64,000 nucleotides of DNA from Symmachiella dynata (GTDB taxonomy: Bacteria > Planctomycetota > Planctomycetia > Planctomycetales > Planctomycetaceae), in assembly GCF_007747995.1 (NCBI RefSeq), contig NZ_CP036276.1:5013001-5077000 (forward strand), in the 5' to 3' direction. Below are positions 44,603 to 53,718 of this stretch, one piece after another. The position numbers and the translations under genes were made by a program. The notes beneath the pieces were generated by a model that was not told where the DNA came from, did not search any database, and saw only the letters and a program-made list of their open reading frames with translations. The stretch's first letter is position 1. Every line of letters starts with the position of its first letter.

Positions 44603-45427
44603 TCAAAAGCTGACCTTCATCACTCGTCCGATCAACAGGCCAAAAATCATCGTCAGGATCAGGAACGCAATCACCCATGGCATTTCGTAACCAGCCACAA
44701 AAAGTTGCCGGTGGGGATATTGCACGGATATCTGTTTGATAGGTCCCACATTTTCAATGGGAGGTTCAGCCGGGTGAAACAGTTCGTCCCAAAATCCGCT
44801 GCTGACGCGCCGGTCGGATATTTTCAGCAACCGGTCGCCAACGACAATCTGCTTTCGGACCGATTCCTGATCGGTCTTCACCTCAATCCACTGGGAACCA
44901 TCCGCCTCAGCCCGCAAACGCCAATTCGCCTGGTTTAAGGCGGGGACGCGCATACTTTCGGTTTCGACCTGCAATCCCTCGGAGGGAACGAACTGAATGT
45001 CTGCGCTCATCAAGGGAAAATCGTCGGAGAAATCGACTTGCACAAGAATCGATTCGCCGACAGCAAACGGGCGATATTCATACCAGCAGGAGAGTTGAAT
45101 CAACACCAGCAGCGCGGGAATGAGGCTCACGCCGATCGGCTTAAGCAGCTCTCCCAGGTAACTCAGATTGGCGACGGCCAGGCGACCAAAGGCCGTGACA
45201 CTGACGATCATATCATGGCGAAAGATCAGCAATTCCAGCGCGCGGGCCAACATCCGCCCTTTTTTACGCTTCAATGCGTGCTGGTTGGAGAAGACTTTGA
45301 ATGCCCAAACGAAAACGATCGATGTGACGAACGAAATCGCCAGCATTGCCGGCCAAGGATTCTCCCCGCTTAATGGGGAGATGAGTAAATCGCCAAGCGA
45401 ATTGCAGATAAAATTGACATAGGTCAT
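44603..45427 (-). CDS. Polytopic membrane protein, possible Oxa1-superfamily layout
   Basis: A 274-residue protein. A first helix (about 25-46, WPAMLAISFVTSIVFVWAF) is followed by the charged stretch SNQHALKRKKGRMLARALEL and LLIFRHD, then helices near 98-112 (LLKPIGVSLIPALLVLIQL). The motif YEYRPFAVGE leads into an extracytoplasmic beta-rich region (120-235) and a final helix (250-270). Basic helical loop then membrane hairpin recalls the Oxa1/YidC/DUF106 layout; this is a guess from pattern. I recall related proteins next to alkaline-phosphatase-superfamily genes in other bacteria. It sits five bases after the small RHH-like gene. Confidence 0.78.
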   Translation of the reverse strand: MTYVNFICNSLGDLLISPLSGENPWPAMLAISFVTSIVFVWAFKVFSNQHALKRKKGRMLARALELLIFRHDMIVSVTAFGRLAVANLSYLGELLKPIGVSLIPALLVLIQLSCWYEYRPFAVGESILVQVDFSDDFPLMSADIQFVPSEGLQVETESMRVPALNQANWRLRAEADGSQWIEVKTDQESVRKQIVVGDRLLKISDRRVSSGFWDELFHPAEPPIENVGPIKQISVQYPHRQLFVAGYEMPWVIAFLILTMIFGLLIGRVMKVSF

Positions 45428-45432
45428 GGTTG

Positions 45433-45624
45433 CTAATCGATGTATCCCAGACCCTGCAATCGTTTGCGCACTTCTTCCTCGGACTCAACCTGTTCTGTTT
45501 CAGCGGCTGCTTTTTCCAGGATGTTGATGATGAATTCATCAACGCTCGAGCAACCCACTGCCTGGGAGGCTTTCTTCAGACTCTCGTAAAGTCCCGGTTC
45601 AATTTTCACTTTTGGACCGAACAT
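45433..45624 (-). CDS. Small ribbon-helix-helix-like protein
   Basis: A 63-residue protein with AAAAGG before its ATG. KVKIEPGLYESLKKASQAVG then SSVDEFIINILEKAAAE matches the beta-helix-helix pattern of RHH (CopG/Arc-like) proteins. The C-terminus EEEVRKRLQGLGYID carries an LxxLGY motif also found in the sulfatase/TPR protein upstream (VANLRSLGYV). It could be a DNA-binding regulator of the operon or a small protein-protein adaptor. It lies between the phosphodiesterase (32 bases) and the membrane protein (5 bases). Confidence 0.75.
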   Translation of the reverse strand: MFGPKVKIEPGLYESLKKASQAVGCSSVDEFIINILEKAAAETEQVESEEEVRKRLQGLGYID

Positions 45625-45656
45625 GTTTGCCTTTTCTGAAATATCAATACAGGGAA

Positions 45657-47675
45657 TTAAAGTATGTTTTGCCCCGACATCTCTTCCGGAACGGGGACTC
45701 CAAAGGCCGACAGAATTGTGGGGGCCAAGTCAGTCAGATTGGGATCTGTTTTCTGGATCGCCCGGTTGCACAGTAAGACCCCCGGTACAATTTGTGAATT
45801 CACGCAATGATCTCCGCTCCAGGCATCGGTATTGTCCAACAGATGCTGCCGCGGAAACGCCCCCAAGACTGTGTCCCATGATGCGCGGTAGTAATTGCTA
45901 TAAGCCACGATAAGATCCGGCGCGTCCTGAAGATAGGGTCCGCTGTAAATCTCCTCGGCTCGAAAGACATTCGCAATGACCTGCTCGCCGTTCTCGGGAT
46001 CGCGCACCTCTTTCAAACGGGCAATCAATTCGCTCTTCAGTTCCTCCGCCTCACTCCCTTGCGCCACCGTTCCTTGGGTCTCGCGGCCGGCAAGGTTGAG
46101 ATAAAGTCCGTTGATTCCCAATCCATACGCGCGTGTGTTGGGCCAATCGACATCTTTGAGATAACTGTCGACTCCACGTTTAGCGGGGTTCTTTGCGCCG
46201 ACGTAGCCATTATCCATCAGCCAGGAATTCAGATTGAACTGCCGGCGGAATGATGTAAATCCGTGATCCGACATGACCATCAACAGGGTGTTTTCGTCCG
46301 CCTTCTCCATGGCTTGGCCAATGGCACGGTCGAGTTTGCCATAAAGTTCCGGTATGAAATCGCCATGCTGGTCGGCGAGCTCTTGCGAATAGGCGGGATG
46401 CTCGCGATCGCGGGTCCGCCAAAAGACGTGCGAGTTCAAATCGAGCGACGAAAAGTAAAAGAACAGAAACCCATCCTCGAAACGTTCTAGTTCGTGCTCA
46501 AAAAACCGCATCCGTTCCTCGATCACGAATGTCGATTGCTGGCGGTATTCATCAGGAGTCAAAATCCCAGCCGACAGCGCGCTGGTATCTTCGATCATGC
46601 CTTGCGTATAGAAGTATCCCATCTCCCGCACAAGTCGCTGAGCATAATCGGGTGGAGTCGAAATCGGCATGGAGGAATCAGAGGGATCAATATTCACCGG
46701 CGAGACATACAAACCGAATCCGTCCTGGGCTTTCTTCAGCAAAACACGGCAGATTCCCGAGACTTCCACCACGTGCGGCAGCATCGGAAATTTGACCACG
46801 ATCCAATCACTCCATTCGCCTTCTCGGAGCAGCACCTCCGCATCGGGAAAAACGATCTTCGCCAACGGCCGCTGAGGATCCAAATAGACTTGAAACGGAA
46901 CTTCCGAACTGGTCTCCTCGGCCAGGAACGAATTCACCGGTCCCTTCAGAGAGCATTCCACAACATGATCTCGCACGGCCACCTTTTGGATGTTTCCGCC
47001 CGGCACGTCACGCGTCCGTTGCCGCGAATGATCCGTGAAATAGCTAAACGTGCCATACCCGCCTTGCAGATCGGGGGTTCCCATTCCCGAGAGTGTGGTG
47101 GCATCTGAATCAGTGGCTGGAAAATTAGCGGGCACACGAAAAATGGTGCAAGGGACACCCGAATCCTGCAAGTCGTTCCAAAACGTCTTTCCTTGGCGAC
47201 GGTTTTCAATCCGCCCCGGAGAAAGCGGGACCTGCCAACCTCCCAAGGAGAGCATGCCCGAAGCGGGCTCTGGTTGAGCCGTGGAGTGAAACGGCTGCAT
47301 CGTCTTCGGATCACGGGCAATGAAATCAAAAATCCCATGTCCGCCGGGATTCGTCCCCGAAATGAAATTGGACCAAGCCACCGGACTTTGCGGGGGATCG
47401 CAGGTTTGTAAGTTCCCAAAAGAACCCGCTTCCATCAAACGTTGACAATTCGGCATCCGCCCCTCAGCGACGAATTGCTCCAACAACTTCGGATCCATGC
47501 CATCCACGCCGAGCACAATCATCCGCTCGACGGGTGCATCGGTCCCTGCCCCACCTGTGGAGTCACCAGGGCGTGTGGATTTACCGCAACCAGCAACCAA
47601 CGCCGCCGAAGCCGCGGCTTGCAAAAAACGGCGACGGGAAACAGCGGCAGCGGTTTGTTCGGATGGTGTTGTCAT
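45657..47675 (-). CDS. Tat-exported lipoprotein, alkaline-phosphatase-superfamily phosphodiesterase
   Basis: A 672-residue protein. A twin-arginine signal (SRRRFLQAAASAALVAGC) with the lipobox Cys at position 30 predicts a Tat-exported lipoprotein. The type I phosphodiesterase core has the metal Asp D58 in VLGVDGMDP, the nucleophile candidate S97 in QSPVAWSNF, NPGGHGIFDF, VMSDHGFTSF and WSGDHCVNSQIVPGVLL. The same signature occurs in the gene before it, so the pair are paralogs. Its ATG overlaps the upstream gene stop by four bases. It probably cleaves a phosphodiester or sulfate ester outside the cytoplasm. Confidence 0.9.
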   Translation of the reverse strand: MTTPSEQTAAAVSRRRFLQAAASAALVAGCGKSTRPGDSTGGAGTDAPVERMIVLGVDGMDPKLLEQFVAEGRMPNCQRLMEAGSFGNLQTCDPPQSPVAWSNFISGTNPGGHGIFDFIARDPKTMQPFHSTAQPEPASGMLSLGGWQVPLSPGRIENRRQGKTFWNDLQDSGVPCTIFRVPANFPATDSDATTLSGMGTPDLQGGYGTFSYFTDHSRQRTRDVPGGNIQKVAVRDHVVECSLKGPVNSFLAEETSSEVPFQVYLDPQRPLAKIVFPDAEVLLREGEWSDWIVVKFPMLPHVVEVSGICRVLLKKAQDGFGLYVSPVNIDPSDSSMPISTPPDYAQRLVREMGYFYTQGMIEDTSALSAGILTPDEYRQQSTFVIEERMRFFEHELERFEDGFLFFYFSSLDLNSHVFWRTRDREHPAYSQELADQHGDFIPELYGKLDRAIGQAMEKADENTLLMVMSDHGFTSFRRQFNLNSWLMDNGYVGAKNPAKRGVDSYLKDVDWPNTRAYGLGINGLYLNLAGRETQGTVAQGSEAEELKSELIARLKEVRDPENGEQVIANVFRAEEIYSGPYLQDAPDLIVAYSNYYRASWDTVLGAFPRQHLLDNTDAWSGDHCVNSQIVPGVLLCNRAIQKTDPNLTDLAPTILSAFGVPVPEEMSGQNIL

Positions 47676-49810
47676 GCGGTCACCTCCACGGAAGAGACGT
47701 TAGATTCTGCAGTCTCGACTGTCGGCAACTGTGGCTTGCCGTTCCTTGTCAACGCTTTCCCATCCATGTACGGCGGTACCGGGACTCCGAATAAATTCAG
47801 AATCGTCGGTGCCAAGTCTGTGATCGCGGGTTTCTCGTCGCTGAATTGTTGGTTGGAGAGAAACACGCCGGGGACCAGCTGCGGATCGACACAATGATCG
47901 CCGCTCCAATAACGTGTGTTGTCGTAAAACATCGGTCCCTCGCTGCCCCCAACGGCCGTCTCCCACGAGACACGATATCCTTTTTCAAAGCCCACAATCA
48001 GATCCGGACCGTTGTCGACATACGAACCCGAATAGACCTGTCGACTGTCATAGACTTCGCGAATCGCGCGGCATTGTTTTTCGTCATCCATCATGTGTCG
48101 CAAGGCATCGGCAATTTCCGTACGCAACTCCGCCGCCTGTTCGGCTGGGACACATCCCTTCGACTCCCGCCCTACTCGATTCAGATAGATCCCATTGAGC
48201 CCTAGAGAATAAGCACGGGTTCGCGACCAGTCGACGCCGGCAAAGTAATCACCGGGCGTCGCCGATTCGTCCATCACGAGATAGCCCTTTTCGCGCAGCC
48301 AATAATTGAGATTCATCGCGCGACTGAAATCACAGAAACCATGGTCGGAGAGGACCATCAAGACCGTGTCTTCATCGATCGAATCGCGCACGCGCCCGAC
48401 CAGACCGTCCATCCGCTCGTACATGTCATCAAGCACGTGCGCGTGACGGTCGGAATCTTTACCTTCGTTCGCTGGATGGTCTTTGCGATTGTGGCGATAA
48501 AACATGTGCTGAATTCGATCGGACCCGTCAAACACACACATGCACAATCCGCGCCGCGTCCGTTTGAGTGCGTCGAAGAACATCGTCTCGCGTTCGGCAT
48601 GGATGTCGTAGGCCTGGTCCAGAAACGCCTGTTCGTCGATGGCGCCGGAATTCAAAGCCCACATATCTTCGGCCAAGCCGAGTGTGGCAAACGAAGAGTG
48701 CAATTTGCCGAGATACAGCGAATAGTACAGCGGTGCGGAGATCGGCATCGCCGGCCGTTCCGGATCGAGGTTGATCGGCGTGACATACAACCGAAAATCC
48801 GGTGAGGCTGATTCCAAGCGAAACCGGCAAATCCCGTGCACTCTCTTCAGCCACCCGCACCGAAACGTCAGGTGGACCCATTCAGAATATTCCCCGGGTC
48901 GCAGATGAATGGTCTGGCCCGATATCGTGGCATCGACACCATCGTCTTTGGGACGCCGTTGGATGATCAAGGGAAGCGTCAATTCCGCAGGTTGACGTCC
49001 CGCCTCATTCGGAGGTCCACTGAGACTCGTTTCGATCCGGTTGTTCGCCTCAGTCACATGAATCCAGACGCCGCCGGTCGAGTCTTTGCACTCCGTCTCG
49101 TTCGACGAATACATGGTGAACGTGCCTTGCGTGCCCCGTAAATCGGGAGTGCACATCGCCGAGAGCGTCAGGCCGAAAAACTTCTCGGGCGGAAAGGTAA
49201 TCGGCACGCGAAGGATCGTGCTGAAAATCCCGTATTTGCCTAGCACTCGCCAAAAGGGTTGATTCTTACGCAGCAAGCGAATTCCCGATCCCCCCAGACC
49301 AATCTTAGACAGCAGACTCGTCTTGCCTGCCGAGGTCACTTTCGCTGAGGATAATTCGGGCAGATAGCTGCGTAGGTCACGGTTTAGAAAGTCAAAGATA
49401 TTATGCTTGCCCGGATTGACGCCGGTCATGAACGAAGACCAAGCCACGGGAGAAATGGGCGGCAATGTCGTTCCCAGCTCGGAGAACGTTCCCTCATCTT
49501 TGAGGGCTTTGAAATTGGGGAGCCGGCCTTCGTCGATCAACCGCCGCACACGCTCAGGGTCCAACCCGTCCAGACCGACCACGACGACCCGCGAGACACC
49601 ACCGGACACGCCGCTGCGGATCCGGCGCACCCATTGCGTTACAAATCGGATCGGCCAAGTCGCCAGCGAGATCAACAACAGACCAATCGCGGCGAACAGA
49701 ACCAAGAATGAACTCAGAAATGTGAAGCCGGCACCGGGACCGATATACGCCAAATTCGGCGCAAGCACAGGCGCTGCTGTGGCAATCATTTCGTAGAACG
49801 TGGGAATCAT
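47672..49810 (-). CDS. Membrane-anchored alkaline-phosphatase-superfamily phosphodiesterase
   Basis: A 712-residue paralog of the neighbour at 45657-47675. Residues 20-60 form one or two transmembrane helices (GFTFLSSFLVLFAAIGLLLISLA-type). The catalytic part has D81 in VVGLDGLDP, S120 in ISPVAWSSF, NPGKHNIFDF, VLSDHGFCDF and WSGDHCVDPQLVPGVFL. Its start overlaps the stop of a 43-codon gene (ATGA) and its stop overlaps the start of the paralog, so the three are translationally linked. A membrane-bound form and a lipoprotein form suggest the same or successive reactions in the envelope. Confidence 0.9.
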   Translation of the reverse strand: MIPTFYEMIATAAPVLAPNLAYIGPGAGFTFLSSFLVLFAAIGLLLISLATWPIRFVTQWVRRIRSGVSGGVSRVVVVGLDGLDPERVRRLIDEGRLPNFKALKDEGTFSELGTTLPPISPVAWSSFMTGVNPGKHNIFDFLNRDLRSYLPELSSAKVTSAGKTSLLSKIGLGGSGIRLLRKNQPFWRVLGKYGIFSTILRVPITFPPEKFFGLTLSAMCTPDLRGTQGTFTMYSSNETECKDSTGGVWIHVTEANNRIETSLSGPPNEAGRQPAELTLPLIIQRRPKDDGVDATISGQTIHLRPGEYSEWVHLTFRCGWLKRVHGICRFRLESASPDFRLYVTPINLDPERPAMPISAPLYYSLYLGKLHSSFATLGLAEDMWALNSGAIDEQAFLDQAYDIHAERETMFFDALKRTRRGLCMCVFDGSDRIQHMFYRHNRKDHPANEGKDSDRHAHVLDDMYERMDGLVGRVRDSIDEDTVLMVLSDHGFCDFSRAMNLNYWLREKGYLVMDESATPGDYFAGVDWSRTRAYSLGLNGIYLNRVGRESKGCVPAEQAAELRTEIADALRHMMDDEKQCRAIREVYDSRQVYSGSYVDNGPDLIVGFEKGYRVSWETAVGGSEGPMFYDNTRYWSGDHCVDPQLVPGVFLSNQQFSDEKPAITDLAPTILNLFGVPVPPYMDGKALTRNGKPQLPTVETAESNVSSVEVTA

Positions 49811-49938
49811 CGGCTCGCACCATCACTCTTCAAGAGACTCGACATGATCTGCGAAGCCTCGATAATCATCAACAATTCCTGATCATTGCCACGCTCCGAA
49901 TCGCCGACAAGTCGTTGGGTCCTGCGCAGCAAGTCCAT
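49807..49938 (-). CDS. Small 43-residue protein at head of the phosphodiesterase operon
   Basis: A short reading frame starts at ATG 49938, with AAAGG eleven bases upstream, and its TGA overlaps the ATG of the membrane phosphodiesterase (ATGA). The translated sequence begins MDLLRRTQRLVG and continues as a helix-prone stretch (QELLMIIEASQIMSSLLKS). The arrangement at the head of a coupled operon argues for a real gene. Its function is unknown; an in-trans chaperone, adaptor or leader peptide are possible. Confidence 0.6.
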   Translation of the reverse strand: MDLLRRTQRLVGDSERGNDQELLMIIEASQIMSSLLKSDGASR

Positions 49939-50184
49939 ATCTTGTATACCTTTACTGCCACGCAAACACAAGGACGCCTCCCCTTCAATGGCAAAGCGAG
50001 ACCGCTAACTAGAATACGCCCTCAGAGAGATATTCGTTGGGCTTGTTTAGTTGACCGTCACACTGAATTCCAAGGGATAGCCTGCCCAGCACCCTACTGG
50101 AAAAGGTCTTCCTGCCCCTTTTACCACCGCATTGACTCACCGAGATTTTGTGGCGACTGGCCGATTCTCCATTTCCCGGATTGG

Positions 50185-52329
50185 CTATCGACTCCCTTTT
50201 CTCAAGGCTGCTTCGATCTGGCGGATTTGTTGCGTGGGACGTGGATCGTCCGGACGGATTTTCTGAGCCTCGCGCAGCTGGTGAATACCGTCTGCGTATT
50301 GTTGGTTTTGGACCAGCATCAGTCCCAGGTTGAATCGCGTTTCGAATGATTTCGGGTTGAGCGTAATCGCCCGCAGGCCAATTTGGATGCCTTTGGCAGG
50401 CTGTCCCGTTTGCGCGAGGACCATCATCAGATTCTCATGCGCAGCGACATTACGGGGATCAACTTCGATTGCCTTCTCCAGGTAACCAACTGCCTCCTTG
50501 GGTCGCTGTAACCTCGCCAGCAGATGTCCCAAATAAACGTTCGCAGCGACCGAATCGGGCGCGAGTCGCAGTGCTTCACGAAACTCGGAAATCGCCTCCT
50601 CATATTTCCCCAGTCGCCCCAACACATTGGCTAACTCCAAATGCCCCGCGGGGTCATCGGGGTTGGCTTTGATGAATTCACGAAAATTCGCCTCTACCTC
50701 TTCGAATTTGCCCTGGGTTGCCAGAACACCGCCCAGTTTAAAATAGGCGCTGACAAAGTCAGGCCGCCGCGCCAGCACGGATCGATAGACCGTCACGGCC
50801 TCCTCGTGGCGCCCCGCATCAGCCAGAAGATCGCCGAGCCTTAAGTCGGCCTCCGGATAATCCTCCGTGGCATCTGCAATCTCTTGAAGCAGAACCATGG
50901 CCTCTTCCTGATGCCCCTCGGCGACGATGTGTTTGGCTTCTTCGAATTTTGAAACAAAGGGCACCATGTCTTTGACATCGATGAGCGATTGGTCGGTCGT
51001 CACAACGGCATCCTCCTCAGAGGATGTCCCGCCAGCCACATACCCCAATGATCTTAAATTCGCCACATCTTGTTCCGACAGATCCACTTCGCCAGCTTGA
51101 GTCCGCTGGAACGATTCAAGCATGTTGGTCAAAAGGGCTTGCAATCGATTGGCTTCTTCGCCGACGGTATCGAACAGATTATTGAGTTCTTCGGGATCTT
51201 CTTCCAGATTGTAGAGTTCGGGCCGCGTGGATTGGATGTACTTCCATTGCTCAGAAATCACCGTTCGTGGCGGGCACCAACGATTCATGTAATACGGCAT
51301 TTCCGACTCGGCATAACAATCTTGTGACTCGATCGACTCGCCCTTCAAGGCCGGAAGCAAGCTCCGGCCGCTCATACGTTCTGGTGCCGGGATCTCTAAA
51401 ACGTCGAGCAGTGTCGGCATGATATCAACAAGCGACACAACTTCCCTGACACGCGTCCCCGGTTTTACAAACTGCGGGCCGGCAAACGCAAAGGGGACAT
51501 GCACGGTCGTGTTATAAACCAGCATGCCATGCTCGTATTCACCATGATCATCCAGCCCTTCCCCGTGATCGCCGGCAACAACAACCAAGGTATTTGATTC
51601 CAGGCCGTTCTCTTTAAGAAACTCATTCACACGGTCGAATTGCTGGACTTCCCAAGCCACTCCGGCATCGTACGGTTTATTCGCAAATCGATCCTGATAA
51701 ACTTCCGTAAAGGGATCGTACGGACCGTGCGCGTCATACAGGTGAATCCAGCAAAAGAACGGCTCAGCGGTGCGTAGTCCCAACCACTCCAGAGCCAAGT
51801 CCACGACTTCTTCTCCATCGCGCCGCGCGACGCCATAGCTCCGCGTTCGAGACAACATCTTGGCCGGGGCGTCGTCGTAATTATCGAATCCACGATTCAG
51901 ACCGAACTGTGCTCCCAAGACCGGGGCAGCGGCGATAAAGGCGCCGGTCTGATAGCCATGTTCTTGAAGGATTTCCGGCAGCAGTGGAATCTCACTCGCC
52001 AATGCGCCCGCCCCGTTCACGCGCAAGCCATGTTCAGGTGGATAGAGGCCCGTCAACATCGTCGTGTGCGACGGCAAGGTAATCGGCGCCGGCGCGTAGG
52101 CCTGCTCAAACAACACGCCCCGCTTGGCAAAGTCATCGAAGGCGGTTGTCAGTCCCTGCTCATAACCGTAGGCCCCCAGGTGGTCCGCCCGCGTCGTGTC
52201 GAATGTGACAAGAATGATATTCGGACGAGGAGATTTCCAATACCACCGCAGTCCTCCCGCCCCCACCAAAACGAGGAGTGCGCAAGCGACAATCCACATT
52301 CGACGAGAGAAAAACGATTTGCCCCTCAT
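50185..52329 (-). CDS. Sulfatase-fold/TPR protein with a Thr in the nucleophile position
   Basis: A 714-residue protein with TGAGG before its ATG. A membrane anchor (11-27) is followed by an alkaline-phosphatase-superfamily catalytic domain (35-400): NIILVTFDTTRADHLG, APITLPSHTTMLTG, VVVAGDHGEGL. The sulfatase consensus C/S-x-P-x-R reads T84-x-P-x-H88, so the formylglycine-type active site is absent; a phosphatase or phosphotransferase reaction is more likely. NLRSLGYVAGG near residue 430 is followed by six or so TPR units (from about 460 to 700). It begins the minus-strand cluster, 246 bases before the small-protein gene. Confidence 0.9.
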   Translation of the reverse strand: MRGKSFFSRRMWIVACALLVLVGAGGLRWYWKSPRPNIILVTFDTTRADHLGAYGYEQGLTTAFDDFAKRGVLFEQAYAPAPITLPSHTTMLTGLYPPEHGLRVNGAGALASEIPLLPEILQEHGYQTGAFIAAAPVLGAQFGLNRGFDNYDDAPAKMLSRTRSYGVARRDGEEVVDLALEWLGLRTAEPFFCWIHLYDAHGPYDPFTEVYQDRFANKPYDAGVAWEVQQFDRVNEFLKENGLESNTLVVVAGDHGEGLDDHGEYEHGMLVYNTTVHVPFAFAGPQFVKPGTRVREVVSLVDIMPTLLDVLEIPAPERMSGRSLLPALKGESIESQDCYAESEMPYYMNRWCPPRTVISEQWKYIQSTRPELYNLEEDPEELNNLFDTVGEEANRLQALLTNMLESFQRTQAGEVDLSEQDVANLRSLGYVAGGTSSEEDAVVTTDQSLIDVKDMVPFVSKFEEAKHIVAEGHQEEAMVLLQEIADATEDYPEADLRLGDLLADAGRHEEAVTVYRSVLARRPDFVSAYFKLGGVLATQGKFEEVEANFREFIKANPDDPAGHLELANVLGRLGKYEEAISEFREALRLAPDSVAANVYLGHLLARLQRPKEAVGYLEKAIEVDPRNVAAHENLMMVLAQTGQPAKGIQIGLRAITLNPKSFETRFNLGLMLVQNQQYADGIHQLREAQKIRPDDPRPTQQIRQIEAALRKGSR

Positions 52330-52795
52330 AACGTAAACCTCAGTCTATATCAGCAAAAGTTCCTCGTGGGGCACGCGACGGCGCAGAAGCTTGGCCACCA
52401 AGCAGGTCGCAACATCAAAGCGACCGTAGGGAGATTTAACCAATCATCGGAAAGCTAAAGTATAAGTGATCCAGGGGGGGAAATCCTAGTCCCGAACCAA
52501 CGGAACCATTTCCCCGATCCACACAATGGAACCTACGCAGGTTCTTGTTGATTTCGCAAACTTTTTGCTGTGTCTGCTCCACAACTTTGCAAATTCCACG
52601 GCAGCGACATCGCTCCCATCCATGTAGTCAACGCAAGCGAGACACTCTGCTCTCAGTACGCGACAGATCTGCTCCAACCCTGCAATGCCCCTGAGCCCCA
52701 ACCAGCACAATCGGCAGCGATGACTTTTTCCGTGGCTTTGACAAAACCGGACCACTCACTGCTGACCAGTCTGCGCGCCCCCTACGGTTGCTCGC
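52330..52795. other. Intergenic region with no supported gene
   Basis: Two overlapping frames, minus 52486-52755 and plus 52570-52959, occupy this stretch but neither shows a ribosome site, family motif or plausible codon pattern, and the plus one runs into the creatininase gene. The promoter for the sulfatase/TPR gene must lie here on the minus strand; a clear -35/-10 pair is not seen. Confidence 0.35.
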
Positions 52796-53581
52796 TTAAA
52801 ATGGAAACTGCTGATCCGTTTCAGAGTCGGCCAATTCAACCAGAAAGCCAGAGAGTCGCTCGACGACACCCTCCACAAGCCGCCGCCCCTTGTCGGCGGT
52901 CGCGGGGTGCGGGTTTCCTGACCCGGTGTTGGTTGTCAATAAATCCCAGCGGCGAGTGATGCTAACCCATCCACGATTGACCGCATCAAAGCGTGTGGGA
53001 TTGACCGCACCGTCATCCGCCTCAATTGCTCCAGTATCAGGATCGGTGGCGACCAAATCAGCGAAGTAGGCCAAACCGATCGCCGTTTCCATCTCCCCAG
53101 CGTGGTCACCCGCTTCGGTGAAGATATCTTTTTGCAGATCAGCTGAGATCCCACGAAACCAATCGCACAAAAACAAATGCGCGGGCGTCTGACCATGCAA
53201 TTCCCGCAATAGCGGCTTGAATTCATTGCCGCCATGACTGTTGAGGATCACGATCTTGTGCACGCCGTGATTGACAAGCGACTGGACCAAATCGGTGATA
53301 ACCAGCCCCAAAGTCGAGGGATTGAGATTCATCGACAAGTGAAACGCGGATTGGTTGGTTTCGGTCCCGTAGGGAATCGCCGGCAGCATCACAACACGCA
53401 CTCCGCGCTGAAAAGCCGCCTCACAAGCCAAACCGCCAATGACTTCCGACTCCAGCGTGTCGGTCCCGTAAGGCAGATGCAAATTGTGCGGCTCCGTTGC
53501 CCCCATCGGTAAGACAGCAACGTCGTAGTGATGATCTTTGACAAAGCCGTAATTGACTTCCGAAAGAATCCACGGTCGCAT
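52796..53581 (-). CDS. Creatininase family amidohydrolase
   Basis: A 261-residue protein starting at MRPWILSEVNY, with GAGG eight bases upstream; 12 upstream codons in frame are not needed. Metal-binding elements of the family are present: PMGATEPHNLHLPYGTD, ILNSHGGNE and DHAGEMETAIG. Family members open or hydrolyse cyclic amides or related C-N bonds, often in cofactor pathways (as in mycofactocin or FAPy deformylation). Substrate unknown. It lies 137 bases past the flavin-oxidase-like gene on the same strand and may be a distal member of that unit. Confidence 0.9.
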   Translation of the reverse strand: MRPWILSEVNYGFVKDHHYDVAVLPMGATEPHNLHLPYGTDTLESEVIGGLACEAAFQRGVRVVMLPAIPYGTETNQSAFHLSMNLNPSTLGLVITDLVQSLVNHGVHKIVILNSHGGNEFKPLLRELHGQTPAHLFLCDWFRGISADLQKDIFTEAGDHAGEMETAIGLAYFADLVATDPDTGAIEADDGAVNPTRFDAVNRGWVSITRRWDLLTTNTGSGNPHPATADKGRRLVEGVVERLSGFLVELADSETDQQFPF

Positions 53582-53718
53582 ATTCGGCCTCGTGCGTTTG
53601 TTGGTTACCAAAAGCAAAACGGTACTTCACAAGGCATCGTTGCCCTTGCGATACGCCGCTCGTGGTGTCTTACCAAATCGCACAGTCGGCTGACAATCCA
53701 CCATGCAAAACCGGGCTG

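Noticed and set aside
44020-52329. A phage or insertion origin for the phosphodiesterase cluster
   Set aside because: No integrase, transposase, attachment repeats or tRNA at its edges.
52486-52959. Overlapping frames on both strands between the sulfatase/TPR and creatininase genes
   Set aside because: Neither has a start signal; the plus-strand frame runs antisense into the creatininase gene, which is well supported.
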